This document shows positions 36,179 to 44,076 of a stretch of DNA of 64,000 nucleotides, piece after piece (within the stretch, counting starts at the first letter, position 1; every line of letters begins with the position of its first letter). This DNA comes from Candidatus Halocynthiibacter alkanivorans. GTDB taxonomy: Bacteria > Pseudomonadota > Alphaproteobacteria > Rhodobacterales > Rhodobacteraceae. A program made the translations under genes and the position numbers. Location of the stretch: NCBI RefSeq assembly GCF_003333265.1, contig NZ_QOLB01000156.1, positions 50,414 through 114,413 of the forward strand. The letters run 5' to 3'. The notes below the pieces were generated by a model that saw only the letters and a list, made by a program, of their open reading frames with translations, did no database searches and was not told the origin of the DNA.

Positions 36179-37725
36179 GCCGCGCCCCCGGTGGATTTTT
36201 TGCCGGCGGTATTTGAGCCCGTGGTTTTGGCGCTTGCTGCCGCGGTGTTGGCCGCCGCTTTGCTGTCCGCTGCTGCGACCGCTCGTACCGGGGCATCCGC
36301 CCGGCGCTCCACCTTGAATTCCTGCGGGATCGGCATCCGGTTGAACGCATCCAGACCGGCAATCTTATAGGCCTCGGCCAGGGTGGGATAGTTGAAGGTG
36401 TTTTCAACGAAATAATCCACCGTGCCTTTGAGGTTCAGCACCGCCTGAGCGATGTGGATCAGCTCCGTCGCACCTTCGCCGACGATCTGCACTCCGAGCA
36501 GACGGCGGGTTTTCAGGCTGACCAGCATTTTCAGCATGCCATGTTCCAGACCCATGATATGCCCGCGCGACGTTTCGCGGAAACGGGCGATGCCGACCTC
36601 ATAGGGGATCTCGCGGCGCTGGCACTCTTCTTCGGACATGCCGCAAGTGGACATTTCCGGCACCGAATAGATGCCATAGGGGAACCAGGGGCTTTCTTTC
36701 AGCGTGGGCGTTTCCAGCGCATGGCAGGCGGCGATGCGCCCCTGTTGCAGCGAGGTGGAGGCCAGCGAGGGATGCCCGATCACATCGCCCGCCGCATAAA
36801 TGTGGGGCACCGCAGTCTGGTAGCTCTTGCGATCGACTTCGATGCGACCGCGGTGGTCGGTGTTGACGCCGACCGCCTCGAGGTTCAGCGACGCGGTGGC
36901 GCCGAGCCGCCCGGCGGCAAACAGCAGCATCTCGGCGCGGATATGGCGGCCATTGGCCAGCGAAACCTCAACAAATTCGCCTTTGTCTTCGACCTTTTCG
37001 ACTTTGGATCCCAGCCGCAGATCGACGCCGTTTTCGCGGATCTGGTGCGTGAAATCCGAAATCAGCTGCCGGTCAATGAAGTCCAGAAACGTATCGCGCG
37101 GCTCAATGAGCGTCACTTTGACATCGAGCGCGGCAAACATGGTGGCGTATTCGACGCCAATAACACCAGCACCGACCACGATCAGAGAACGCGGGATCTG
37201 CGCCATTTCGAGGAACTCGTCGCCATCGACAATGCTGGTGCCGTTGAACGGGATGTTGTCCGGGCGATAGGTTTTGGTGCCGGTGGAAATCAGGAAGCGT
37301 GCGGCGGTGATGCAGCGGATCTCGCCTTTATCAGAGGTGACCTCGACCTCATTGGCACCGATAAAGCACGCCTGACCCATCAGCGTTTCCACATGGTTGC
37401 GCGCGAACTGGTGTTCCAGCACATCGACCTCATGGTCCAGCGTCATATGCAGACGCGCCTTGAGATCCTCGGCGCCGATCTGTTCACGCGCCCGGTAGGA
37501 CCGGCCATAAAACGAACGCTCGCGCCAGCCCGACAGGTTCAGCACCGTTTCGCGCAGGGTCTTGGACGGGATGGTGCCGGTATGGACCGAAACACCGCCG
37601 AGCCGCTCCTGGCGGTCGATCACCAGAACCCGGCGTTGCAGCTTGCCGGCCTGGATCGCGGCCGAGCGTCCGGCCGGGCCGGAGCCGATCACAATCAGAT
37701 CATAGTCAAAACTGGAGTTGTTCAT
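36175..37725 (-). CDS. sthA: Soluble (Si-specific) pyridine nucleotide transhydrogenase
   Basis: FAD enzyme that re-equilibrates NADPH and NAD+. 516 residues. FAD motif [17 protein letters not shown] near 11-27, [14 protein letters not shown] (the redox Cys pair of disulfide reductases is absent, as in SthA), NAD motif [21 protein letters not shown] contact [15 protein letters not shown], and the dimerisation domain with [11 protein letters not shown] and [24 protein letters not shown] low-complexity Ala/Lys/Ser/Thr tail from about 473 extends past the E. coli length. Starts 2 bp after the fghA stop, so same operon. Confidence 0.92.
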   Translation of the reverse strand: MNNSSFDYDLIVIGSGPAGRSAAIQAGKLQRRVLVIDRQERLGGVSVHTGTIPSKTLRETVLNLSGWRERSFYGRSYRAREQIGAEDLKARLHMTLDHEVDVLEHQFARNHVETLMGQACFIGANEVEVTSDKGEIRCITAARFLISTGTKTYRPDNIPFNGTSIVDGDEFLEMAQIPRSLIVVGAGVIGVEYATMFAALDVKVTLIEPRDTFLDFIDRQLISDFTHQIRENGVDLRLGSKVEKVEDKGEFVEVSLANGRHIRAEMLLFAAGRLGATASLNLEAVGVNTDHRGRIEVDRKSYQTAVPHIYAAGDVIGHPSLASTSLQQGRIAACHALETPTLKESPWFPYGIYSVPEMSTCGMSEEECQRREIPYEVGIARFRETSRGHIMGLEHGMLKMLVSLKTRRLLGVQIVGEGATELIHIAQAVLNLKGTVDYFVENTFNYPTLAEAYKIAGLDAFNRMPIPQEFKVERRADAPVRAVAAADSKAAANTAAASAKTTGSNTAGKKSTGGAA

Positions 37726-37727
37726 AA

Positions 37728-38561
37728 TTACACCGCGTACAAAGCATCGGCATGGAAAGCGACATGCTCTTCCATGAAGGTGGAGATGAAGAAATAGCTG
37801 TGGTCATACCCCAGCTGCATACGGAAGATGGCCTGCTGACGGCGGGCGGCGATGGCCTGGGCCAGGGTTTCGGGGCGCAGCAGATCGAGGAACTGATCTT
37901 TGGTGCCGGTGTCAATCAGCATTGGCCCGTCAAAGCCGGTCTGCGCCATCAGCAGCGAGGCGTCATGCAGCGCCCAGGCGGCTTCATCTTCGCCCAGATA
38001 GGCGGTGAGTTGCTTGCGGCCCCAGTCGGAGGCAGAGGGGTTGCAGATCGGCGCAAAGGCCGACACCGAGGCAAACCGCCCCGGCAGCCGCATCGCCAGC
38101 GTCAGCGCGCCGTGCCCGCCCATGGAATGGCCGGTGATGGCCTGGCGTGCCTGTTCCAGTGGGAAGTTTTCAAACAGCAGCGCTGGCAGCTCTTCGGCGA
38201 TATAGTCCCACATCTGATAATGTGGTTTCCACGGGTCCTGGCTGGCGTTGAGATAGAAGCCGGCGCCCTGACCGAGGTCATAGGCGGCGTCATCCGCAAC
38301 CCCTTCGCCGCGCGGCGAGGTGTCCGGGAAGACCAGCGCGATGCCATGTTCTGCCGCCCAGGCCTGGGCACCGGCTTTGGTCATGGCGTTCTCATGGGTG
38401 CAGGTCAGACCCGAAAGATACCACAGCACAGGCACCGGCCCGTCGCGCGCTTCCGCCGGCAGGAACAAGGCAAAAGTCATGTCGCAGCCGGTGGCGGCAG
38501 AGGCGTGGGAATAGACACCCTGGACACCGCCAAAACATGTATTTTCGGAAAGGATCTTCAT
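37728..38561 (-). CDS. fghA: S-formylglutathione hydrolase
   Basis: Hydrolyses S-formylglutathione to formate and glutathione in formaldehyde detoxification; cytosolic esterase-D family. 277 residues from the ATG at 38561, after GGAT. N terminus MKILSENTCFGGVQGVYSH, LSGLTCTHENAM, catalytic Ser146 (GHSMGGHGA), Asp222 (GTKDQFLD) and His254 (GYDHSYFFI). The partner adhC is at 41117-42229, separated by mbfA and a TetR gene. First gene of the run that continues with sthA. Confidence 0.94.
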   Translation of the reverse strand: MKILSENTCFGGVQGVYSHASAATGCDMTFALFLPAEARDGPVPVLWYLSGLTCTHENAMTKAGAQAWAAEHGIALVFPDTSPRGEGVADDAAYDLGQGAGFYLNASQDPWKPHYQMWDYIAEELPALLFENFPLEQARQAITGHSMGGHGALTLAMRLPGRFASVSAFAPICNPSASDWGRKQLTAYLGEDEAAWALHDASLLMAQTGFDGPMLIDTGTKDQFLDLLRPETLAQAIAARRQQAIFRMQLGYDHSYFFISTFMEEHVAFHADALYAV

Positions 38562-38758
38562 GCGCAGGGGCTCCTGACGGCTGGATGAGGTTGGCGCCAA
38601 CATCATCGCATTTTGGCGCGGGCGCAAGCCCTGTCAGAAACGCCCGATTGTAACCGGAACACGCCACCAGAAGCCGGCCTTGTCAGCGTGGCCACTGGCG
38701 CAGGGAGCGCTCCCGCCCCTTTGTCCCGGGCCAGGCCCCGGCCAAAAGCGTTGGGCCG

Positions 38759-38778
38759 CGCCGCGCTGACGCGCGGCG
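38759..38778. repeat. 8-bp GC inverted repeat
   Basis: CGCCGCGC / GCGCGGCG with TGAC loop, ending one base before the longer perfect repeat at 38780. Part of a tandem hairpin pair upstream of fghA. Confidence 0.55.
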
Positions 38779-38779
38779 G

Positions 38780-38817
38780 GCGCATACCCTGGTGAGCCCC
38801 CTCACCAGGGTATGCGC
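38780..38817. repeat. Perfect 17-bp inverted repeat upstream of fghA
   Basis: Arms GCGCATACCCTGGTGAG (38780-38796) and its exact complement (38801-38817), separated by CCCC. As RNA on either strand it makes a long perfect hairpin with a 4-nt loop. No T tract follows on either strand, so it is not a standard intrinsic terminator. Lies about 220 bp upstream of fghA and 330 bp past mbfA. Confidence 0.7.
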
Positions 38818-39144
38818 AAACAGGCTATTGCAGCAGTCGCAGGCAGATTGGGCTCAACCGGCCTGGTCCGCCCGTTTCCGGCAAGCGCCACTGCAGCGAA
38901 GCTGCGCGGCCCAACGCCGGGGAACACATCTTTGATGTGGCGCACGGGGACGGGAGTGGCCGCTCGCTGCCAGGCGCTGAATTTACACGCTGGGCGCAGT
39001 CTTTTCCGGCCTGGCTGCGCCGCGCGCCCTGCGCCAAAGCCGCCAGCCACGCCCCTGCGCAATCGGGCGGGACGGGCCTGATCCTGCTCCGCTCTGCCCC
39101 CCGCGCAAGGCACCGGCGCCGGGCTGGCGCTCATTTAAAAACGC

Positions 39145-40125
39145 TCAGCCGCCGCCGATCAGCGCGCCGGCGGCAAAGACCAGCGCGCCGCCAAGCACCA
39201 CCTGGAAGGTGGCGCGCAAAAACGGCGTGTTCATAAACCGGTTCTGGATCCAGACGATGGCCCAGAGTTCAACAAACACCACCACCATCGCCAGAATGGT
39301 CGCGGTCCAGAACGAGGGGATCAGATAGGGCAGCGCATGGCCCAGACCGCCAATCGTGGTCATCACCCCTGCCGCAACGCCGCGTTTCAGCGGCGAGCCG
39401 CGTCCGGACAGTTCGCCATCATCCGAAGCCGCTTCGGTAAAGCCCATCGAAATCCCCGCCCCGACCGAGGCGGCCAGACCGACCAGAAAGGTGGTTTCGG
39501 TGTTCTGGGTGGCAAAGGCGATGGCAAAGATCGGCGCCAGGGTCGACACTGACCCGTCCATCAGCCCGGCCAGCCCCGGCTGAACCCAGGTCAGCAAAAA
39601 CTGGCGTTTCGCGGTGTCATCCTCGCTGTCGCGCGCCCCACCTTCCAGGTGCTCCTGTTCCAGATCAATGGCGCGGTCGCTGTGGGCGGCCTCGGCGGCG
39701 GCCAGATCGCCCAGCAGGGCCCGGGTGTCGGCGTCCTGGCTGCGCGCAGCCGCCTTGCGGTAAAATTTTTCGGCGCTGCGTTCCATATGCTGGGCTTCAG
39801 AACGGATCCGGTCCAGCCCCAGATTTTCCGTCAGCCACACCGGCTGTCGTGCATAAAACCCTGCCACATGTTCCCGCCGGATCAGCGGAATCATCTGCCC
39901 AAACCGATTTTTGTGCAGCGCGATCAGCTGATTGCGGTGGGTGTCTTCCTCTTCGGCCATACCTTCAAACACTTTGGCCGAAGCGGGAAAATCCGCGCGC
40001 AGTTGATGGGCAAAATGGCGGTAAATGCGCGCGTCGTCTTCTTCTGAGGAAATCGCCAGCGCCAGGATGTCCTGTTCGCTGAGATCGTCAAAGCGGCGGC
40101 GGCCGGTGCTGAACCCTGGGATCAT
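39145..40125 (-). CDS. mbfA: MbfA-type membrane ferritin, VIT1/CCC1 iron exporter
   Basis: 326 residues in two parts. Residues about 15-165 form a ferritin-like di-iron helical domain: ISSEEDDARIYRHFAHQL, FEGMAEEEDTHRNQL and RSEAQHMERSAEKFYRKA supply repeated Glu and His ligands. The C-terminal 150 residues are the VIT1/CCC1 membrane domain (QPGLAGLMDGSVSTLAPIF, GLAASVGAGISMGFTEAASDDGE, then three more segments). MbfA exports iron and protects from peroxide in other alphaproteobacteria and is repressed by Irr when iron is scarce. A perfect Irr box lies 17 bp upstream of the start, supporting the assignment. Confidence 0.92.
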   Translation of the reverse strand: MIPGFSTGRRRFDDLSEQDILALAISSEEDDARIYRHFAHQLRADFPASAKVFEGMAEEEDTHRNQLIALHKNRFGQMIPLIRREHVAGFYARQPVWLTENLGLDRIRSEAQHMERSAEKFYRKAAARSQDADTRALLGDLAAAEAAHSDRAIDLEQEHLEGGARDSEDDTAKRQFLLTWVQPGLAGLMDGSVSTLAPIFAIAFATQNTETTFLVGLAASVGAGISMGFTEAASDDGELSGRGSPLKRGVAAGVMTTIGGLGHALPYLIPSFWTATILAMVVVFVELWAIVWIQNRFMNTPFLRATFQVVLGGALVFAAGALIGGG

Positions 40126-40141
40126 GTCTGGCTCCTGTCAG

Positions 40142-40158
40142 TTTAGAATGGTTCTAAA
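40142..40158. promoter_or_regulatory. Irr-binding ICE box upstream of mbfA
   Basis: TTTAGAATGGTTCTAAA, a perfect 7-3-7 inverted repeat, 17 bp upstream of mbfA. It matches the iron control element of rhizobial and rhodobacterial Irr targets. Close placement to the start is consistent with repression of mbfA under iron limitation. Confidence 0.85.
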
Positions 40159-40261
40159 GTACTTATTCCACCCGGCGGCACAAGAGGAGAGTTGTCGCAA
40201 TGGATGGCGAAATCTGCCCGCACAGAAAATGGGCTGGTACCCTGGCCTTTTGGCCAAGTAG

Positions 40262-40271
40262 ACTGATCAGT
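40262..40271. promoter_or_regulatory. Candidate TetR operator
   Basis: 10-bp perfect palindrome ACTGATCAGT within TAGACTGATCAGTTCAGAT, 37 bp upstream of the TetR start. Position suits autoregulation; the short core makes this tentative. Confidence 0.35.
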
Positions 40272-40307
40272 TCAGATCCGCTTAGATTAGGGAAAGGGGA
40301 CAGGAAT

Positions 40308-40934
40308 ATGTCAGCGCCAGCCGATCTTGTTAAACGCGGTCGCAAGTTCGACCAGGTGGTCTCGGGCGCGCGCATTGTATTCCTGCGCGACGGGTTTGAG
40401 GGCGCCAGTGTTGATGACATCGCCCGCGAGGCGGCGGTCTCCAAAGCTACGCTCTACAGCTATTTCCCGGACAAACGTGCCCTGTTCATGGAAGCCCTGC
40501 TTTACCAGTGTCAGCACCAGACCGTTGCCGATCTGAGCGACATCGACCAGAACCAGCCGCCCGATGTGGTGCTGTACCAGGTGGGGCAGAGCATTCTAGA
40601 CGTTTTTCTGTCGGTCTCCGGCAAACAGTTTTTCCGCATCGGCCTGGCCGAAAGTGAGCGTTTTCCGGAGTTTGCCGCCGAATTTTATGAATGCGGCCCG
40701 CGCAATCTGCGCTTAAAACTCACCCGCTATCTTGCCCGGGCAGTGTCTCTGGGCCACTTGCAGATTGATGATATTGCGCTTGCCTCAGAGCAGTTTGTTG
40801 AGCTGTGCAAAGCGCGCTTGTTCAGCCGTTACCTGTTTGGGGTGCAGACCGAGTTCAGTGACAAAGAACGTAAGGATGTGATTGCTGCGGCGGTGGCGAT
40901 GTTCCTGGCGCGTCACGGCACCGGAACCCGCTGA
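40308..40934 (+). CDS. TetR/AcrR family transcriptional regulator
   Basis: 208 residues from the ATG at 40308, preceded by AGGGGACAGGA; a longer in-frame start would run into the spacer and lacks homology. HTH in the N terminus: GASVDDIAREAAVSKATLYSYFPDKRALFMEAL (about 33-65). The C-terminal half, with FFRIGLAESERFPEFAAEFYECGP, belongs to the AefR-like C-terminal domain group (TetR_C family of stress and antibiotic-response regulators). Divergent from mbfA and convergent with adhC. Target not evident. Confidence 0.88.
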   Translation: MSAPADLVKRGRKFDQVVSGARIVFLRDGFEGASVDDIAREAAVSKATLYSYFPDKRALFMEALLYQCQHQTVADLSDIDQNQPPDVVLYQVGQSILDVFLSVSGKQFFRIGLAESERFPEFAAEFYECGPRNLRLKLTRYLARAVSLGHLQIDDIALASEQFVELCKARLFSRYLFGVQTEFSDKERKDVIAAAVAMFLARHGTGTR

Positions 40935-41116
40935 TATCCGGCCGGAGGGCCTGGACCTGCCAAGCCTGAAGACAGAGCTGATGGGTCTGCGGCCCGCAGC
41001 GCGTCTGAGCAAGAACCGTTCCGCCAAATCTGGCGCCGCGTTTCTGTCTGCTCTCACCCTGCGCCGGCGTTGCTGCCCCGGCAAGATGGCGCCGGGACAG
41101 CTTTGTCTTTGATGGT

Positions 41117-42229
41117 TTAGTAAATCACCACCGAGCGGATTGATTCACCGGAATGCATCAGATCAAACCCTTTGTTGATGTCAGCAAGCCCCATAGTGTG
41201 GGTGATCATCGGATCGATCTCGATCTTGCCTTCCATGTACCAGTCAACGATTTTGGGCACATCGGTCCGTCCGCGCGCGCCGCCAAAAGCGGTGCCGCGC
41301 CAGGACCGTCCGGTCACCAACTGGAACGGACGGGTGGAAATCTCTGCTCCGGCTCCCGCCACGCCGATGATGATGCTTTCGCCCCAGCCTTTGTGGGCGG
41401 ATTCAAGCGCGGTACGCATCACATTGGTATTGCCGGTGGCGTCAAACGTATAATCCGCCCCGCCTTTGGTCAGTGCCACCAGATAGGCCACCAGATCACC
41501 GTCCACCTCATTCGGATTGACAAAATCGGTCATACCAAACCGGGTCGCCATTTCAATTTTTGCCGGATTCAGATCCACACCGACGATCTGATCTGCACCG
41601 GCGAGACGCAGCCCCTGGATCACATTGAGACCAATTCCACCGAGGCCAAAGACGATGGCAGTGCTGCCGATCTCGACCTTGGCGGTGTTGATCACCGCAC
41701 CAATACCAGTGGTGACACCGCAGCCGATATAACAGATTTTGTCAAACGGCGCGTCTTCGCGCACCTTCGCCAGCGCGATCTCGGGCACAACCGTGTGGTT
41801 GGAGAAGGTCGAACAGCCCATGTAATGCAGGATCGGGTCGCCATCCAGTGTGGTAAAACGCGAGCTGCCATCGGGCATCAGCCCGGCGCCCTGAGTGCTG
41901 CGGATCGACTGGCACAGGTTGGTTTTCGGGTTCAGACAATAGTCGCACTCGCGACATTCCGGCGTGTACAGCGGGATCACGTGATCGCCCGGCTTCAGCG
42001 AGGTCACCCCGGCACCGACTTCCAGCACCACCCCGGCGCCCTCATGGCCGAGAATGGCTGGAAACAAGCCTTCGGGATCGTCGCCCGACAGGGTAAACTG
42101 ATCCGTATGACAAATGCCGGTGGCTTTCATTTCCACCAGAACTTCGCCGGCACGGGGGCCCTCAAGGTTGACGTCCATAATTTCAAGCGGCTTACCTGCC
42201 TGAACGGCGACGGCGGCTTTGGTTCGCAT
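41117..42229 (-). CDS. adhC: S-(hydroxymethyl)glutathione dehydrogenase (class III alcohol dehydrogenase)
   Basis: Oxidises S-hydroxymethylglutathione (formaldehyde adduct) to S-formylglutathione with NAD; also reduces S-nitrosoglutathione in the family. 370 residues. Catalytic zinc ligands Cys40 (TGICHTD), His62/Glu63 (GHEGAGV) and the Cys of [13 protein letters not shown]; structural zinc Cys92, 95, 98, 106; NAD motif [21 protein letters not shown] precedes the ATG. Acts with fghA at 37728-38561. Also named frmA or flhA in other species. Confidence 0.94.
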   Translation of the reverse strand: MRTKAAVAVQAGKPLEIMDVNLEGPRAGEVLVEMKATGICHTDQFTLSGDDPEGLFPAILGHEGAGVVLEVGAGVTSLKPGDHVIPLYTPECRECDYCLNPKTNLCQSIRSTQGAGLMPDGSSRFTTLDGDPILHYMGCSTFSNHTVVPEIALAKVREDAPFDKICYIGCGVTTGIGAVINTAKVEIGSTAIVFGLGGIGLNVIQGLRLAGADQIVGVDLNPAKIEMATRFGMTDFVNPNEVDGDLVAYLVALTKGGADYTFDATGNTNVMRTALESAHKGWGESIIIGVAGAGAEISTRPFQLVTGRSWRGTAFGGARGRTDVPKIVDWYMEGKIEIDPMITHTMGLADINKGFDLMHSGESIRSVVIY

Positions 42230-42299
42230 TTGGGATCCTCCCGTAAATCATATGGTGTTCTGCCGGGCACCATGTCCCGCAATCAGGAAGGAAGTCCAG

Positions 42300-42569
42300 A
42301 TGTTCCGCATTATTTTTACGCTCGCGACCCTTGCCATTCCTGGCGCCTGCGCCACCGCTGCTGACCCCCACGCGGCGAGCCGCATCTGCGGTGCCGACAA
42401 GGTGCAATATCTGCTGGGTGAGCCCGGCAGCCAGGTGGCGCTTCTGGGCCTGCCGGGGCCGCTGCGCCTGATTGATCCCGGCACTATGGTGACGCAGGAT
42501 TTCCGCCCGGACCGGATCAATTTTGAAATGGATGAGGCCGGAAATATCCGCCGGATTTCCTGCGGCTGA
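42300..42569 (+). CDS. I78 family peptidase inhibitor
   Basis: 89-residue exported protein. Start at 42300 with AGGAAGGAAG. Signal-like N terminus MFRIIFTLATLAIPGACATA; the Cys could be lipidated, though Pro at -3 makes the lipobox poor. The mature part has the I78 pattern: CGADKVQYLLGEPGS, LPGPLRLIDPGTMVTQDF, RPDRINFEMDEAGNIRRISCG, with two Cys bracketing the domain. Likely inhibitor of serine peptidases in the periplasm, by family. Divergent from adhC and ended by an intrinsic terminator. Confidence 0.82.
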   Translation: MFRIIFTLATLAIPGACATAADPHAASRICGADKVQYLLGEPGSQVALLGLPGPLRLIDPGTMVTQDFRPDRINFEMDEAGNIRRISCG

Positions 42570-42583
42570 TCGCACGAACAAAG

Positions 42584-42614
42584 AAAGCCCCGTCCGCAAG
42601 GACAGGGCTTTTGT
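42584..42614 (+). terminator. Intrinsic terminator after the I78 gene
   Basis: Stem AAAGCCC-C-GTCC / GGAC-A-GGGCTTT (one internal mismatch) with GCAA loop, followed by TTGT. 14 bp after the stop. Symmetry would allow use by the minus strand too, but no gene ends there from that side. Confidence 0.8.
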
Positions 42615-42815
42615 CATTTGAAGCGCAACCTCCCGGGGCCGCGAACTGGGTGGGGGCTGTAAAACCGCGCCCCCGGGAAAATTTGTCGCTACAGTTTCTT
42701 TATCGTTCATAAACAGGGCGCCACCAGGGATGTATCGCGGCCAAATCTGCGCTTTTTTGCGGCAAATTGAGGGCGGGACTTGATTTTGCGGGGGCAGAGA
42801 CGCACCCTATAGGGT

Positions 42816-43175
42816 ATGAAAAGCATTCCGCCCGCTCAGTTTCCGCCGCAGGCTCCGGCCCACGCGGTGCCCCGCGACCAGGTGGTTTTTAACCGGCTCG
42901 AAATCGGTTCCCTGATGGGGCTCTATGGCCGCATGGTCGCCGCCGGGGAATGGCGCGATTATGGCATGTCTTTCCTGCGCGAAGTGGCGGTGTTCTCCGT
43001 CTTCCGGCGCGCGGCGGAACATCCGCTTTACCGCATCGAGAAACGCCCGGCCCTGCGCCTTAAGCAGGGGCTTTACGCGGTGATTGCGATGGACGGGCAT
43101 ATTCTGAAACGCGGCCATGACCTGCCACAGGTGCTGCGGGTGCTGGAGCGCAAACTGATCCGGTCGGTGAACTGA
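42816..43175 (+). CDS. DUF2794 protein
   Basis: 119 residues of an alphaproteobacterial family of unknown function. The conserved core is VVFNRLEIGSLMGLYGRMVAAGEWRDYGMSF and the C-terminal YRIEKRPALRLKQGLYAVIAMDGHILKRGHDLPQVLRVLERKL. No signal peptide. Convergent with the NlpC/P60 gene. ATG at 42816; no strong Shine-Dalgarno. Confidence 0.85.
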   Translation: MKSIPPAQFPPQAPAHAVPRDQVVFNRLEIGSLMGLYGRMVAAGEWRDYGMSFLREVAVFSVFRRAAEHPLYRIEKRPALRLKQGLYAVIAMDGHILKRGHDLPQVLRVLERKLIRSVN

Positions 43176-43267
43176 CATCCGCCTGGTGGTCTGATCTGCC
43201 TGCTGCATGGGTTTACGCGGAGCACTGGTTTTCCCGCCGGGCTGACTTGCTTGCCAGTCCGACCTGT

Positions 43268-44074
43268 TCAGAGACGTTTATGCGCTGTCACCGGCCCTTC
43301 GCCCTGCGCCTCAATCCGGGCGATGGCGCGCGCGATTGGCTCGTAAGCGACGGCCATATGATGGGCATTGGCGTGGATCAGCGTATCGGCATCCACCACC
43401 AGCGCCACGTGGCCGCGCCAGAACAGCAGATCGCCCCGCTGCCAGGGCGTGCCTGGGGCAAGGTCTGTGCCCAGCGCCGCTTGTTGCGCGCCGCTGTCGC
43501 CGGGGCAAGCAATACCACAGCCACGCAGCGCCGCCTGGATCAGCCCGGAACAGTCAATGCCGGCAGAAGAATTGCCGCCCCAGAGATAAGGCGTGCCAAA
43601 AAACATCTGTGCCAGGGTCACCGGGTCCGTAAATGGGCGATCCAGCGGCCGCAGATGTTTTTTGGGCACAAACCCGGCACTGGTTTCGTAAAACTTTGGC
43701 CGCTCATCCAGCACCAGCAGCTGCGCCCCGAAACTCAGCGCGGCAAGCTCTTCCGCTTTGAAATCCGCTTCGGGATATAGATGGGTGGCACGGCTGGCGA
43801 CCTGATGACTGACCTCACTGTCGGCGCCAAGACAGTCCAGCGCCACATAGCCCGTGTAGCCGTCATGCTCAGCGCTGAGCGGACCATACCCGTCCTGCAC
43901 ATCGCCGGTGAGCCGCACCCGCGCACCCAGCAACAGCTGGCGTTGCCGCCGGCCGGAAGGCGCGTCGCGCAGATCCGCCAGCGGCGTGCGAATGCGCCAC
44001 CAGCTGCCGCCGGTGAACCCTGGCACCGGTTTCTGCGTCTCAAGACTGTTGTCGGGCGGCTGATGGTCTTCCAT
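43268..44074 (-). CDS. NlpC/P60 (C40) peptidase with SH3-like domains
   Basis: Cell-wall gamma-glutamyl-diamino-acid endopeptidase family, 268 residues. N-terminal SH3-like segments (about 23-145): WRIRTPLADLRDAPS, ALSFGAQLLVLDE, GFVPKKHLRPL. NlpC domain with Cys175 (GIDCSGLIQAAL), His222 (RGHVALVVD) and His234 (LIHANAHH); TPYLWGGNSS is the usual lead-in. No signal peptide seen, so probably cytosolic and acting on recycled muropeptides, as for YkfC-like enzymes. Two bases after pepA stop, hence co-translated; the pairing suggests peptide recycling. Confidence 0.9.
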   Translation of the reverse strand: MEDHQPPDNSLETQKPVPGFTGGSWWRIRTPLADLRDAPSGRRQRQLLLGARVRLTGDVQDGYGPLSAEHDGYTGYVALDCLGADSEVSHQVASRATHLYPEADFKAEELAALSFGAQLLVLDERPKFYETSAGFVPKKHLRPLDRPFTDPVTLAQMFFGTPYLWGGNSSAGIDCSGLIQAALRGCGIACPGDSGAQQAALGTDLAPGTPWQRGDLLFWRGHVALVVDADTLIHANAHHMAVAYEPIARAIARIEAQGEGPVTAHKRL

Positions 44075-44076
44075 GA

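Larger units (their letters stand above)
38562..39144. other. 583-bp spacer with two strong hairpins
   Basis: Between mbfA (ends 39145) and fghA (starts 38561), both leftward. It holds two adjacent inverted repeats (listed separately at 38759-38817) and GC-rich sequence without a coding signal. Presumably contains the fghA promoter and the mbfA terminator; neither could be placed precisely. Confidence 0.45.
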
